Shown here: positions 44,825-53,252 of the stretch, in pieces
How the letters are laid out: each line of letters opens with the position of its first letter
Numbering within the stretch: position 1 is the first letter of the stretch
Source of the DNA: Rhabdobacter roseus
GTDB lineage: Bacteria > Bacteroidota > Bacteroidia > Cytophagales > Spirosomataceae
Assembly (NCBI RefSeq): GCF_014202275.1
Contig: NZ_JACHGF010000011.1
Coordinates: 144,895-208,894, forward strand
Length of the DNA: 64,000 nt
Direction of reading: 5' to 3'
Notes under the pieces: generated by a model
The model's input: the letters and a program-made list of their open reading frames with translations, nothing else
Database searches by the model: none
What the model was told of the DNA's origin: nothing
Program-made: the position numbers and the translations under genes

Positions 44825-45018
44825 CAATATTTTAAACAATGTCTAGGCGAAAGAAGTTAGTATTCTGTAAGCGAAATGTATATCTTGAAGAAAACCGGCT
44901 AATCCAACGGGTGCGATTTAGGTACTTTGCGGAAAACAAGCGAAAAACAATACGCTTCATGGGCGGTTGTATGTAGCAAAAACCCCGTACACTCTCCTTT
45001 AGCTCTTTATAAAAAACA

Positions 45019-45897
45019 ATGAGTAACTATTCAATTCGCGATCTTGAACAGTTGTCGGGCATCAAAGCCCACACGTTGCGCATTTGGGAGCAGCGCTATA
45101 ACATCATTACCCCCAAGCGTACCGATACCAACATTCGCCTTTACGACGATCAAGACCTAAAACTGGTACTTAATATTTCGCTGCTCAAAGACCACGGCTA
45201 CAAGATTTCGGAGATCTCTAAAATGAGCTCGGAAGCAATGGCCGCCGAGGTCGTGGCTATCTCGGACCAGCAGCTCAGCTACCCCGACCAGATCCACGCG
45301 CTCACGATCTCGATGATCGACCTGGACGAAGACCGCTTCGAAAAAGTAATCAGTACCAATATTCTGCAGTTTGGTTTCGAAAACACGATGGTCAACATCA
45401 TCTATCCGTTCTTGAGCCGGATAGGTACCTTGTGGGTAACGGGGGCCATTGGGCCCGCCCAGGAGCACTTTATTACCAACCTGGTGCGCCAGAAGCTCAT
45501 CGTGGCCATTGACGGCCAGGTGGTGAAGCAACTACCTAGCTCACGAAAGTACCTGCTGTACCTGCCCGAAGGGGAGCTGCACGAAATCAGCCTGCTCTTT
45601 GCCAACTACGTGATCCGGGCCCGCCACCACAAGGTGGTGTACCTGGGCCAGAGCCTGCCATTTACCGAGCTGGAATTCGCCTACAACGTACACAAGCCCG
45701 ACTACATTTTTACGGCCATCACGTCGGTCCCTTCCAACCACGAAGTGCAGCCCTACGTCGATCGGCTGGCCGGTCGGTTTCCCGAGTCGACCATTCTGCT
45801 TACGGGCTACCAAGTCGTAGGGCAAGACATCCAGCCTGCTTCCAATACCGTCATTATCAATAAGATCGACGACCTGATTGAAATCGTAAGTCCCTAG
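45019..45897 (+). CDS. CarH/LitR-like MerR regulator with B12-binding photoreceptor domain
   Basis: 292 residues. Residues 4-70 are the MerR winged helix (YSIRDLEQLSGIKAHTLRIW). Residues about 90-165 are the helix bundle with W139-VTGAIGPAQ-E149-H150, exactly the W-x9-EH motif that covers adenosylcobalamin in CarH. Residues 175-290 are the Rossmann-like cobalamin domain; E186-L-H188 matches the ExH lower-ligand motif. The residue after W139 is Val140, where Thermus CarH has His132, the ligand taken up after light breaks the Co-C bond. So B12 binding looks kept, but the light-adapted state may differ. It probably represses carotenoid genes in the dark; cruF lies directly upstream. It shares four bases with the convergent dehydrogenase. 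Confidence 0.9.
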   Translation: MSNYSIRDLEQLSGIKAHTLRIWEQRYNIITPKRTDTNIRLYDDQDLKLVLNISLLKDHGYKISEISKMSSEAMAAEVVAISDQQLSYPDQIHALTISMIDLDEDRFEKVISTNILQFGFENTMVNIIYPFLSRIGTLWVTGAIGPAQEHFITNLVRQKLIVAIDGQVVKQLPSSRKYLLYLPEGELHEISLLFANYVIRARHHKVVYLGQSLPFTELEFAYNVHKPDYIFTAITSVPSNHEVQPYVDRLAGRFPESTILLTGYQVVGQDIQPASNTVIINKIDDLIEIVSP

Positions 45898-46847
45898 CTC
45901 ACGACGTTCTGCGGAGTACCTTCCTGAAAAGCCTTCACGTTATCCACCACGATCTGCAGCAGCCGCTTCCGCGACTCGTACGAGGCCCAGGCAATGTGCG
46001 GTGTCACCAGGCAGTTGGGTGCCGACAGCAGCGGGTTGTCGGCCTGCGGCGGCTCGGTAGAAAGTACGTCCAGACCCGCACCGGCCAGGGTACCTGCCGC
46101 CAGGGCGTCGGCCAGATCCTGCTCGCGTACCAGTCCGCCGCGGCCGGTGTTGAGCAGGAAGGCGCTCGGTTTCATCCAGCCTAGCGACCGGGCGTTCACG
46201 ATCTCCTTGGTTTCGTCGGTGAGGGGGCAGTGCAGGCTCACTACGTCGCTGCGGCGAAATACCTCCTCCACCGAGGCCAGCTCGATGTCTTCGTCGCCCG
46301 TTTTGGCCGGATTTTTTCGGTGTACCAGTACCTTCATACCGAAGGCTTTGGCGAGTTGGGCCACCTGCGCACCGATGTCGCCCAGGCCGATGAGCCCCAT
46401 CGTTTTACCGGCTAGCTCCACCAGCGGCGTTTTCCAGTAGCAGAAGTCGGGCGTTTGGCTCCACTCGCCCGCCCGCGCACTCTGGCTGTGCAGCTCGGCG
46501 TGGTTGGTCAGGGCCAGCAGCAGCGCAAAGGTATGCTGGGCCGTGGAGGCAGAGCTGTAGGCCTTGGCGTTGGTCACCACAATATTTTGCTTACGGGCCG
46601 CCGCCACGTCGATGTTGTTGTAGCCGGTGGCCATCACGCCCACGTAGCGCAGCTGGGGTAGTTGGGCGAGGGTACTTTCACTCAATACTACTTTATTTAC
46701 GATCACGGCTTCGGCCCCCGCCGCCCGCTCCACGATCTGCTCCGGGGCCGTCCGGTCGTGGATGGTGACCTGACCCAGGGCTTCCAACGCTTCCCAGCTC
46801 AGGTCACCGGGGTTGAGGGTGTAGCCGTCCAGAATGACAATCTTCAT
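45894..46847 (-). CDS. D-2-hydroxyacid dehydrogenase (glycerate/hydroxypyruvate type)
   Basis: 317 residues from the ATG at 46847 (MKIVILDGYTLNPGDL); the longer frame to 46904 lacks support. It reduces 2-keto acids such as hydroxypyruvate with NAD(P)H. GLIGLGDIGAQVAQLAKAFG is the dinucleotide-binding motif; LNTGRGGLVREQDLADAL carries the catalytic Arg region; HIAWAS the catalytic His. VGVMATGYNNIDVAAARK is the substrate-domain loop. Its stop shares CTAG with the stop of the CarH-like gene, so the two convergent genes overlap by four bases with no room for a terminator between them. Confidence 0.92.
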   Translation of the reverse strand: MKIVILDGYTLNPGDLSWEALEALGQVTIHDRTAPEQIVERAAGAEAVIVNKVVLSESTLAQLPQLRYVGVMATGYNNIDVAAARKQNIVVTNAKAYSSASTAQHTFALLLALTNHAELHSQSARAGEWSQTPDFCYWKTPLVELAGKTMGLIGLGDIGAQVAQLAKAFGMKVLVHRKNPAKTGDEDIELASVEEVFRRSDVVSLHCPLTDETKEIVNARSLGWMKPSAFLLNTGRGGLVREQDLADALAAGTLAGAGLDVLSTEPPQADNPLLSAPNCLVTPHIAWASYESRKRLLQIVVDNVKAFQEGTPQNVVS

Positions 46848-47046
46848 GCGTAAGTAAGGGTTGGTTTGTGGCCCAATACTACGGCAATTTTTGCTACCTG
46901 GCAAACCGAGAAAGTGATTGCGGAAGCCTTCGGGGGGTACTTTGGGAGAAGTACCTGGGAACTAAATAATGCGAGTTTCTAACCGCGGCGCTCAGTAGAG
47001 GTTGCCCGTCGGCGCTCCGAGACGGCTGCTCGAACCCATCTTCCAG

Positions 47047-47364
47047 TCATGGCTTTAAAAGGATGGCCAGAAGGTAGTCACAGACTATGATTAGATTTAA
47101 CCACCGGTTGCAAACCGGCGGTAGCTGGGGTGAAAACAGGCCCGCGATTCCCGTGCTATCGTTTTCGCTTTTAATGAGTCCATTCAGGAAATCAGCCGTG
47201 CGTTCAGACGACTTTCGTAGGGACTCCTGGTACTGAGCTTCGTCCGTAATTTCTTCTCGATACTTAAACGAAATGGATTTCAGCCGCACCTGCCCGTGTA
47301 CTACCGTAGTAGCAACAAGACAAAAAAAGAGCCCCCAGCCCAGTAAACTACCTCGGTGAAACAT
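47047..47364 (-). CDS. Small exported protein of unknown function
   Basis: 105 residues. A signal peptide (GWGLFFCLVATTVVHG) is followed by a charged helical stretch (FKYREEITDEAQYQESLRKS) and an unusual hydrophobic C-terminus (WLNLIIVCDYLLAILLKP). No family recognised. The odd end may mean the true C-terminus is lost by a frameshift or truncation. No obvious promoter. Expression is uncertain. Confidence 0.4.
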   Translation of the reverse strand: MFHRGSLLGWGLFFCLVATTVVHGQVRLKSISFKYREEITDEAQYQESLRKSSERTADFLNGLIKSENDSTGIAGLFSPQLPPVCNRWLNLIIVCDYLLAILLKP

Positions 47365-47424
47365 AGAATGATTGTTTTTATATTCGCTGAAAATGAAAGA
47401 TAGAACGCCTTTTCACCTAGTTAA

Positions 47425-47475
47425 TTTAAAGTTTAACCCGGAAAGTACCCGGTACTTTCCGGGTTAAACTTTAAA
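47425..47475. terminator. Perfect 25-bp palindrome with the recurrent word at its tip
   Basis: Arms 47425-47449 and 47451-47475 are exact complements around one base. The apex is AAAGTACC-C-GGTACTTT, an inverted pair of the word. No outer T-run beyond the internal AAA/TTT, so its role as a terminator for the leftward lipoprotein gene is likely but not certain. Confidence 0.6.
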
Positions 47476-47526
47476 GACTCTTTGAATAGCTTCAATATAG
47501 AACTAGACTCCCCAACTATTTTCTAA

Positions 47527-48132
47527 CTACAAACCGTACAAATTAAAAATATCGCCATCATACAAAATGTACTTTTGAAGTTCATAGTCCGACAATCCGT
47601 AACAAAAAGACACTCCGGGCACGCCTCTTCGGGTCTCCGTCAAGTATTCTTTTTTAATTACAATGGCTAGGCATCCCTTCTGATAGAGATAATGATTGGG
47701 ATAGGGAGGCTTTTCAATGTACTTATACTCGCCAGGGTACTGCTTTTGTAATATTTCAATAATGGCCTGATCCGTAAGGGTCGTATCTTTCAAACTAATC
47801 GTCACCCCAAAAACCCGCGTATCTTTCAGGTACTGAAGCGTATCCATCATGGTTATATTTTTAGGATAGGCGTGCCGGAATTCCAAATGAGCATCCGGAA
47901 TGATATTATCGGTCCAGAATCGGCGCTCATTCGCGCCCATGTTTCCCTGGCAGAGGTAGTATGCTTCTGCCCCCGTAAGGGGGAAGGCGAAGTTAATCCC
48001 CCGGAAGTTCACCATTTCGCTGGTCTCACAGGTACCAGGTTCCTGGCAAGAAAGACAGGCTACCAAGCCACTCAGGAGTAAGGTACCTAGGCTTCGGGTA
48101 AATCGTTGGGAGAAAAGGTACTTTTGGTTCAT
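47527..48132 (-). CDS. Exported protein of unknown function, probable lipoprotein
   Basis: 201 residues from the ATG at 48132, chosen because the following residues form a signal peptide (LGTLLLSGLVACLSC) with two possible lipobox Cys. The upstream frame to 48243 is basic and unsupported. The mature protein has DTLQYLKDTRVFGVTISLKD and GEYKYIEKPPYPNHYLY but no recognised domain; several Cys residues may be paired. It ends just before a 25-bp palindrome. Neighbours give no functional clue. Confidence 0.6.
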   Translation of the reverse strand: MNQKYLFSQRFTRSLGTLLLSGLVACLSCQEPGTCETSEMVNFRGINFAFPLTGAEAYYLCQGNMGANERRFWTDNIIPDAHLEFRHAYPKNITMMDTLQYLKDTRVFGVTISLKDTTLTDQAIIEILQKQYPGEYKYIEKPPYPNHYLYQKGCLAIVIKKEYLTETRRGVPGVSFCYGLSDYELQKYILYDGDIFNLYGL

Positions 48133-48415
48133 GCCAATACACGCGCATCTAAAAAGTACCCCGCGGAACGTAAGGCGAAAACGTGATGAGAAGAAACAGA
48201 AACGACGCATAGGATGGTGTGGCGAAGGTGCTTTTTCTACCAAGTACCTTACGGATTAATTAAAAAGGTAAATAAAGCCCTCACTTACTTTGGTTATAAA
48301 AAGAAATTTGTAAGCCGTACTTAAAAGGTGCTTAATGCTGGAGTTTATCAAAGTACCTCTACCGAAATGATGGGTAGGTACCTTGCTCGCGCTACGAATA
48401 AGCCCGTCCGAACCT

Positions 48416-49384
48416 TCAAATCTTCTCCCGCACAAACTGCAGCGCCCGCCGCTCGGCCCAGGTGTGCTCGTCGCCCGGTACGAGAAAACCCACGTGGCCG
48501 CCGGTAGCGGGGGTTTCCAGGAAAAAGTGCGGGTGCTGCTCGGCCAGGACGTACGGGGCGCACTCGGGCGTCAGGATGGGATCGTTGAGGGCATTGGCCA
48601 GCAGCACGGGTACCTGGATGCCCGCCAGGTAGTTGAGCGCGGAAGCCTGGGCGTAAAAATCGTCGGCGTCGAGGTACCCACCCAGGGCGGCGGAGAAGGC
48701 CTCGTCGAAGTCGCGCCAGAGGCCGATGGTACCCAGCCGCGACACATCCAGCGAGCCGGGGTACTGGGCAGCCTTCAGAAGTACCTTGCGGGAGAGTTTG
48801 CTCAGGAAGCGCTGCTTGTAAAAACGGTTGGAGGGACGATCCAGGATCGCGGCGCTGGCGCGCAGATCGGCCGGAGCCGAAAACGCCACCCCCCGCCGAA
48901 TGACGTCGGGTACTTCGCGCCCGTGTACGCCCAGGTACTTCATCGTGATGTTGCCGCCCATGCTGTAACCCACCAGCACCACTTCCTCATACCTTTTGGT
49001 GCGCAGCGCGTGGTGGATCACCGCGGCAATGTCGCCGATCTCGCCGTGGTTGTAGAGCCGAAAGGTGCGGTTCATCTCGCCGCTGCACGAGCGGCAGTTC
49101 CAGGCCAGTACGTCCCAGCCCGCCCGGCCGAAGAGCTTGGCGGTACCCAGCATGTAGTGCCGCCGGGAGTCGCCTTCCAGTCCGTGCGTAAGGAGTACCA
49201 GCCGCTGGCTGCCCCGATCTACCCAGTCCAGATCCAGGAAGTCGCCGTCGGGTAGTTCCAGGCGCTCGCGCTCGTACACCACCCCTTTTACCTTTCGTAA
49301 AGCACTGGGTACGATGGTCTGGAGGTGGCCGTTGTACAGGTACCTTGGTGCACCGGGGTAGGAAGAGCGGTGGATAACGGGCAT
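48416..49384 (-). CDS. YheT-family alpha/beta hydrolase
   Basis: 322 residues. Family features: NGHLQTIVPSALR near the N-terminus, LTHGLEGDSRRHYML with the oxyanion loop, WDVLAWNCRSCSGEMNR, GYSMGGNITMKYLG with the Ser nucleophile, and TGGHVGFL with the catalytic His. LNDPILTPE supplies the Asp. YheT-like hydrolases are esterases or lipases of undefined substrate. No signal peptide, so cytoplasmic. It is divergent from the P-type ATPase. The start ATG at 49384 fits the family N-terminus. Confidence 0.9.
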   Translation of the reverse strand: MPVIHRSSYPGAPRYLYNGHLQTIVPSALRKVKGVVYERERLELPDGDFLDLDWVDRGSQRLVLLTHGLEGDSRRHYMLGTAKLFGRAGWDVLAWNCRSCSGEMNRTFRLYNHGEIGDIAAVIHHALRTKRYEEVVLVGYSMGGNITMKYLGVHGREVPDVIRRGVAFSAPADLRASAAILDRPSNRFYKQRFLSKLSRKVLLKAAQYPGSLDVSRLGTIGLWRDFDEAFSAALGGYLDADDFYAQASALNYLAGIQVPVLLANALNDPILTPECAPYVLAEQHPHFFLETPATGGHVGFLVPGDEHTWAERRALQFVREKI

Positions 49385-49484
49385 GGCGTAAAAGAGGACA
49401 AAGGGGCGGCTACAGGTACCTTTCCCAAAAGGATTCTAATGTTTCGTTAATAAACCATTTCCGGCGTGCCTTGTTGAATGGCTA

Positions 49485-52157
49485 ATGGAAAAGAATAAAA
49501 ATAGGTTGAAAAATACGCTGAAACAAGACTGGCACGCGGCCGAAGTAGACGAGGTACTTAAACTGACCGACGCGCAACGAGGGTTAACGGACGACGAAGT
49601 GCGCCAGCGGCAGGAGGAATTGGGCAAGAATGTACTACCCACGGGCAAGCAGGTGTCCCTGGCGGCCATTCTTTGGCACCAGTTCAAGAGCCCGCTGATC
49701 TACGTGCTGGTGGTAGCGGGGGTTATCTCCCTGCTCGTGGGCGAGCACCTCGACGCGGGTTTTATTGGCATTATCCTGCTCATCAACGCCGGGTTAGGTA
49801 CCTGGCAGGAATGGCGGGCCGAGTCCGGCGCGCAGAGTTTGCAGGAGATGATCAAGCTGAAAACCAGCGTCATGCGCAACGGTACCTGGCAGGAGCTGGA
49901 CGCCGAAGCGCTGGTGCCGGGCGATGTCATCCGGCTGGAGTCGGGCGTACAGGTACCTGCCGACGCCCGCCTCGTTGAGGTCAATAACCTGCAGGTAGAA
50001 GAAGCCATGCTCACCGGGGAGTCGCTCCCGGCGCACAAGGAAACAGCAGCCGGCGACGCCCAAACGACCAACGCGGGCGACAAAAAAAACCTGGTGTACG
50101 CCGGTACTACCGTGCTAGTGGGGCGGGGCCGGGCCGTCGTGACCGCCACGGGGCTTCACACGGAGATTGGCAAGATCGCCGACTCCCTCAACCAGGAAGA
50201 CACCTCCCAAACGCCCCTGATTGAACGAATGGAGCGTTTTTCACGGATGATCAGCGTAATCATCCTGGTGGCGGCTGTTATTTTGGGGGGGATTGGCTGG
50301 TGGCACGGCATGGAGCTGATGGATCTCTTCTTTCTGGCCATCGCCATGGTGGTATCGGCCATTCCTGAGGGCCTGCCCATTGCCATGACCGTCGCACTGT
50401 CCATTGCTTCCCGCCGCATGGCGAAGCGCAACGTCATTGTCCGGAAGCTCTCGGCCGTGGAAGGGCTGGGTAGTTGTACCTATATTTTGAGTGATAAAAC
50501 CGGTACCCTGACCGTGGACCAGCAGACCGTGCGGCAGATTTACCTACCCGACGGACAAACCCTGGCCGTAACCGGCGAAGGCTACAACGGCGAGGGAGAA
50601 ATCCAGATCGACAACCCCGATAGCGAGCACCTCCACCGTTTTCTGCGCATCGCGACCCTGGCCAACGAAAGTACCCTGGAGAAAAAAGGCGAGGAATGGA
50701 GGTACAAAGGTGACGCCGTGGACGTGGCACTGCTGGCGCTTCCCTATAAGCTGGGCTCTTCCCCGGACGAGATCGGGCGAGAAACCGACGTGCAGCGGGA
50801 AATTCCCTACGAGTCCGAAAACAAGTATTCGGCGGTGTACTACCACCGCAACGGTCGGCTGGTCTTTGGGGCCAAGGGGGCTTGGGAGGTTTTTGAAGAC
50901 AAGCTGGTAGAAGACGAAAAAGAGCAGGCCGCCGAGATGGCCGAAAAAATGGCCGCCGACGGGCTGCGGGTACTGGCCATGGTGTACAGCATTACGGACG
51001 ATGATACGTCTGATCTGGCGGAGGAGCTGCACCTGGCGGGGCTGGTGGGACTCATTGATCCCATTCGTCCGGAGGTGAAGGACGCCATTGCCGAGTGCCA
51101 CGAGGCCGGTATCAAAATCGCGATGGTGACCGGTGATCACCCCCTCACGGCTCTAGCCATTGCCAAGGAAATCAACATCGCCGACGGCCCGGACAACCTC
51201 ATCAGCGGGGCCGAGCTTCGCGACATCGAGGACGACGAAGCCACGCTTGTGGAGGTACTTCGGGACAAAACGGTGTTTGCGCGCGTCAGTCCGGCGCAGA
51301 AGCAAAAACTCGTGAAGGCCTTTCAGCAGCGGGGCGAGTACGTGGCCATTACCGGCGACGGCGTCAACGACGCCCCGGCCCTGCGGCAGTCCAACGTAGG
51401 GGTAGCCATGGGCAGCGGCACGGACGTTACGCGCGGAGCAGCCTCCATTGTGCTAAAAGACGATAACTTTGCCTCCATCGTGGCCGGGGTAGAAGAAGGT
51501 AGGTACAGCTACGACAACATCCGTAAAGTGGTGTTCCTGCTGCTCTCGACGGCCGCCGCCGAGGTATTCCTGATCATGCTAAGTACCCTCTTTGGCCTGC
51601 CCAAGCCCCTCACGGCCGTGCAGATCCTGTGGCTCAATGTAGTTACCAATGGCCTACAGGACATCGCCCTGGTCTTTGAGCGCGGCGAACCCGGTGCCAT
51701 GAAGCACCCGCCCCGCTCGCCCGAGGAAGGTATCTTTGACCGCCAAATGATTTCGCAAACCGTACTGGCCGCCTTTGTGATGACGGCCCTGGGCTTTAGC
51801 CTGTGGGTAAGCTGGATGAACCAGGGGCGGGAAGAAGTAAGCGCCCGCAACGACCTGCTGCTCGTAATGGTCCTTTTGCAGAACTTCCACGCCTTCAACG
51901 TGCGATCCGAGACCCGCTCCGTGTTCCGGATTCCCATTAGCCATAACTACCTCCTGCTGCTCAGCGTGTTCCTGGCGCAGGGGATTCACATCGCCGCCAT
52001 GCACATTCCGCTGACGCAGCGGCTGCTGGAAATCGAGCCGGAGTCGCTCGACGAGTGGTTTACGTACTTTGGCCTGGCGGCTTTGATCTTGGTTGTCAGT
52101 GAAATCTACAAAGTATTCGTCCGGCGGAGGGAGGGCCGGGAGCAAAAGGTAGGTTAG
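49485..52157 (+). CDS. P2-type cation-transporting ATPase
   Basis: 890 residues with about ten membrane helices. In order: N-terminal cation-ATPase domain (WHAAEVDEVLKL), actuator loop (MLTGESLPAHK), helix 4 PEGLP, phosphorylation motif SDKTGTLT with Asp337, nucleotide domain with KGAWEVF, hinge GDGVNDAPALRQSNVGVAMG, and helices 5-10. It uses ATP to move cations, most likely Ca2+ outward, as in SERCA/PMCA-like bacterial pumps. Helix 6 reads TNGLQD instead of the TDGLPA of SERCA, so the ion is not certain. The ATG at 49485 is the first good start. Monocistronic. Confidence 0.93.
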   Translation: MEKNKNRLKNTLKQDWHAAEVDEVLKLTDAQRGLTDDEVRQRQEELGKNVLPTGKQVSLAAILWHQFKSPLIYVLVVAGVISLLVGEHLDAGFIGIILLINAGLGTWQEWRAESGAQSLQEMIKLKTSVMRNGTWQELDAEALVPGDVIRLESGVQVPADARLVEVNNLQVEEAMLTGESLPAHKETAAGDAQTTNAGDKKNLVYAGTTVLVGRGRAVVTATGLHTEIGKIADSLNQEDTSQTPLIERMERFSRMISVIILVAAVILGGIGWWHGMELMDLFFLAIAMVVSAIPEGLPIAMTVALSIASRRMAKRNVIVRKLSAVEGLGSCTYILSDKTGTLTVDQQTVRQIYLPDGQTLAVTGEGYNGEGEIQIDNPDSEHLHRFLRIATLANESTLEKKGEEWRYKGDAVDVALLALPYKLGSSPDEIGRETDVQREIPYESENKYSAVYYHRNGRLVFGAKGAWEVFEDKLVEDEKEQAAEMAEKMAADGLRVLAMVYSITDDDTSDLAEELHLAGLVGLIDPIRPEVKDAIAECHEAGIKIAMVTGDHPLTALAIAKEINIADGPDNLISGAELRDIEDDEATLVEVLRDKTVFARVSPAQKQKLVKAFQQRGEYVAITGDGVNDAPALRQSNVGVAMGSGTDVTRGAASIVLKDDNFASIVAGVEEGRYSYDNIRKVVFLLLSTAAAEVFLIMLSTLFGLPKPLTAVQILWLNVVTNGLQDIALVFERGEPGAMKHPPRSPEEGIFDRQMISQTVLAAFVMTALGFSLWVSWMNQGREEVSARNDLLLVMVLLQNFHAFNVRSETRSVFRIPISHNYLLLLSVFLAQGIHIAAMHIPLTQRLLEIEPESLDEWFTYFGLAALILVVSEIYKVFVRRREGREQKVG

Positions 52158-52440
52158 CAAGTACCTTGGGAGATAGGTACTTGCTAAAGCTACGCCTCAT
52201 TGGAATGTGGCCCGCTACGGTTAAAAGGTACTTTGTAAGTATCCTCGTTCATTCACTGGCCGTAGGTACTTTCAATCTCAAGTACCTTTTCGATCTAACC
52301 AGAGCAGGCCACCTCTTCTGGCGACCTTTTTTAGGTAATATAAACGTAGCCTTGCAACCAATGGCCCCCAAAAAGGCTCTTTCAGGTACCTTACAACTTT
52401 TTTTATTTAGTACAAAATGAAAAATACGGTACTTGCCCTC
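52141..52440. repeat. Second dense cluster of the AAGTACC/GGTACTT/GGTACC word
   Basis: Seven copies in 300 bp by hand count: AAGTACC at 52159 and near 52280, GGTACTT near 52177, 52228, 52266 and 52430, and GGTACC near 52386. Most of the stretch (52158-52416) is non-coding and holds nothing else I recognise. Confidence 0.75.
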
Positions 52441-53103
52441 CTGGGAATAGCCCTAACTAGCCTGAGCACCAGCTGCCTCACCAGTCCCGAAGTAGATCCC
52501 CAGATCGCTATTTGCCCGCCACCCGTAGAGATTCTTAGCCAAGACACGATCACGACCGGCAGCTACCGGGGCATGGGTATCAACGAGACGGCAGAGCGGG
52601 TTTACACCGCGATTCAAGCGCTGCAACAAACCGAAGGCCTGCCGTATTTGAATGTGGTCAGCAACGCTACTTCGGAGCTTACTCAGCTGCAAGGCCGCCT
52701 CCCGCTCTACCAATACATCTTGCTGGATGAAAACCAGGGTACCGATGCCGGCGTGCAGCTCACCCTGGAGGCCGGTGTTGTCACGAGCATTTACCTCAAC
52801 AGCGGTCAGAAGCTCTCCCAATGGCCCGCCAAGGCCGACGCTTCCGTTCGGCTGGGCGACCGGGCGGAGGATTTGTACGGGAAGCTCGTCAAAGTGAGAG
52901 CTCAAAAGCAATACGCAAGTAAATTTGAACGCATATTTCTAATAACCAAAGACTTGGCTAAGGCTTACGACCCGGCCATGGCGCAGTCGCCGCAATGGTA
53001 CTTTGCGTTCAAGACCGCCGCCGATCAAATGGAAGAAATCAGGGTATATTGGGAGGCCGGACAACTACGCTCCATCGTGGTAAGCCGCCTAAAACTACCT
53101 TGA
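52417..53103 (+). CDS. Lipoprotein of unknown function
   Basis: 228 residues. A signal peptide ends in a lipobox-like TSC (LTSLSTSC, Cys20). The mature part has QDTITTGSYRGMGINETAER, GVQLTLEAGVVTSIYLNSGQ and a final strand pair (EEIRVYWEAGQLRSIVVS). The alternating strands suggest a compact beta-rich domain; no family recognised. It follows a 259-bp gap rich in the GTAC word and ends before the bidirectional terminator at 53177. Start ATG 52417 fixed by the signal peptide. Confidence 0.7.
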   Translation: MKNTVLALLGIALTSLSTSCLTSPEVDPQIAICPPPVEILSQDTITTGSYRGMGINETAERVYTAIQALQQTEGLPYLNVVSNATSELTQLQGRLPLYQYILLDENQGTDAGVQLTLEAGVVTSIYLNSGQKLSQWPAKADASVRLGDRAEDLYGKLVKVRAQKQYASKFERIFLITKDLAKAYDPAMAQSPQWYFAFKTAADQMEEIRVYWEAGQLRSIVVSRLKLP

Positions 53104-53176
53104 TCGTCTCGTTTTGAAAGTACCTCCAGCAAGGCTCACGGGCACTTACTCTTTTTGATAAAATACCCTTCCTGAT

Positions 53177-53227
53177 AAAAGCATCGCCACGACCGGCAAG
53201 TACCTTGGGTCGTGGCGGTGCTTTTTT
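53177..53227. terminator. Bidirectional terminator before the M1 peptidase gene
   Basis: An 18-bp stem AAAAGCATCGCCACGACC against its partner (one T-G wobble) around a 13-base loop that itself holds AAGTACC. It serves the lipoprotein gene on the left and the leftward M1 peptidase on the right. Confidence 0.82.
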
Positions 53228-53252
53228 AACGTCTTAAAGCCCGGGAGGGTAC

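Noticed and set aside
44825..45018. Possible CarH operators upstream of the regulator
   Set aside because: I could not find a convincing repeated or palindromic site; only a TAGGTACTTTG stretch, which is the general word and has a wrong -7 spacing.
46905..47046. Gap between the dehydrogenase and a small exported protein gene
   Set aside because: No open frame, hairpin with T-run or promoter box could be supported; I see nothing specific in it.
52166..52420. An 84-codon frame before the lipoprotein gene
   Set aside because: It lies in a word-rich gap, has no family features and ends by overlapping the true ATG at 52417.
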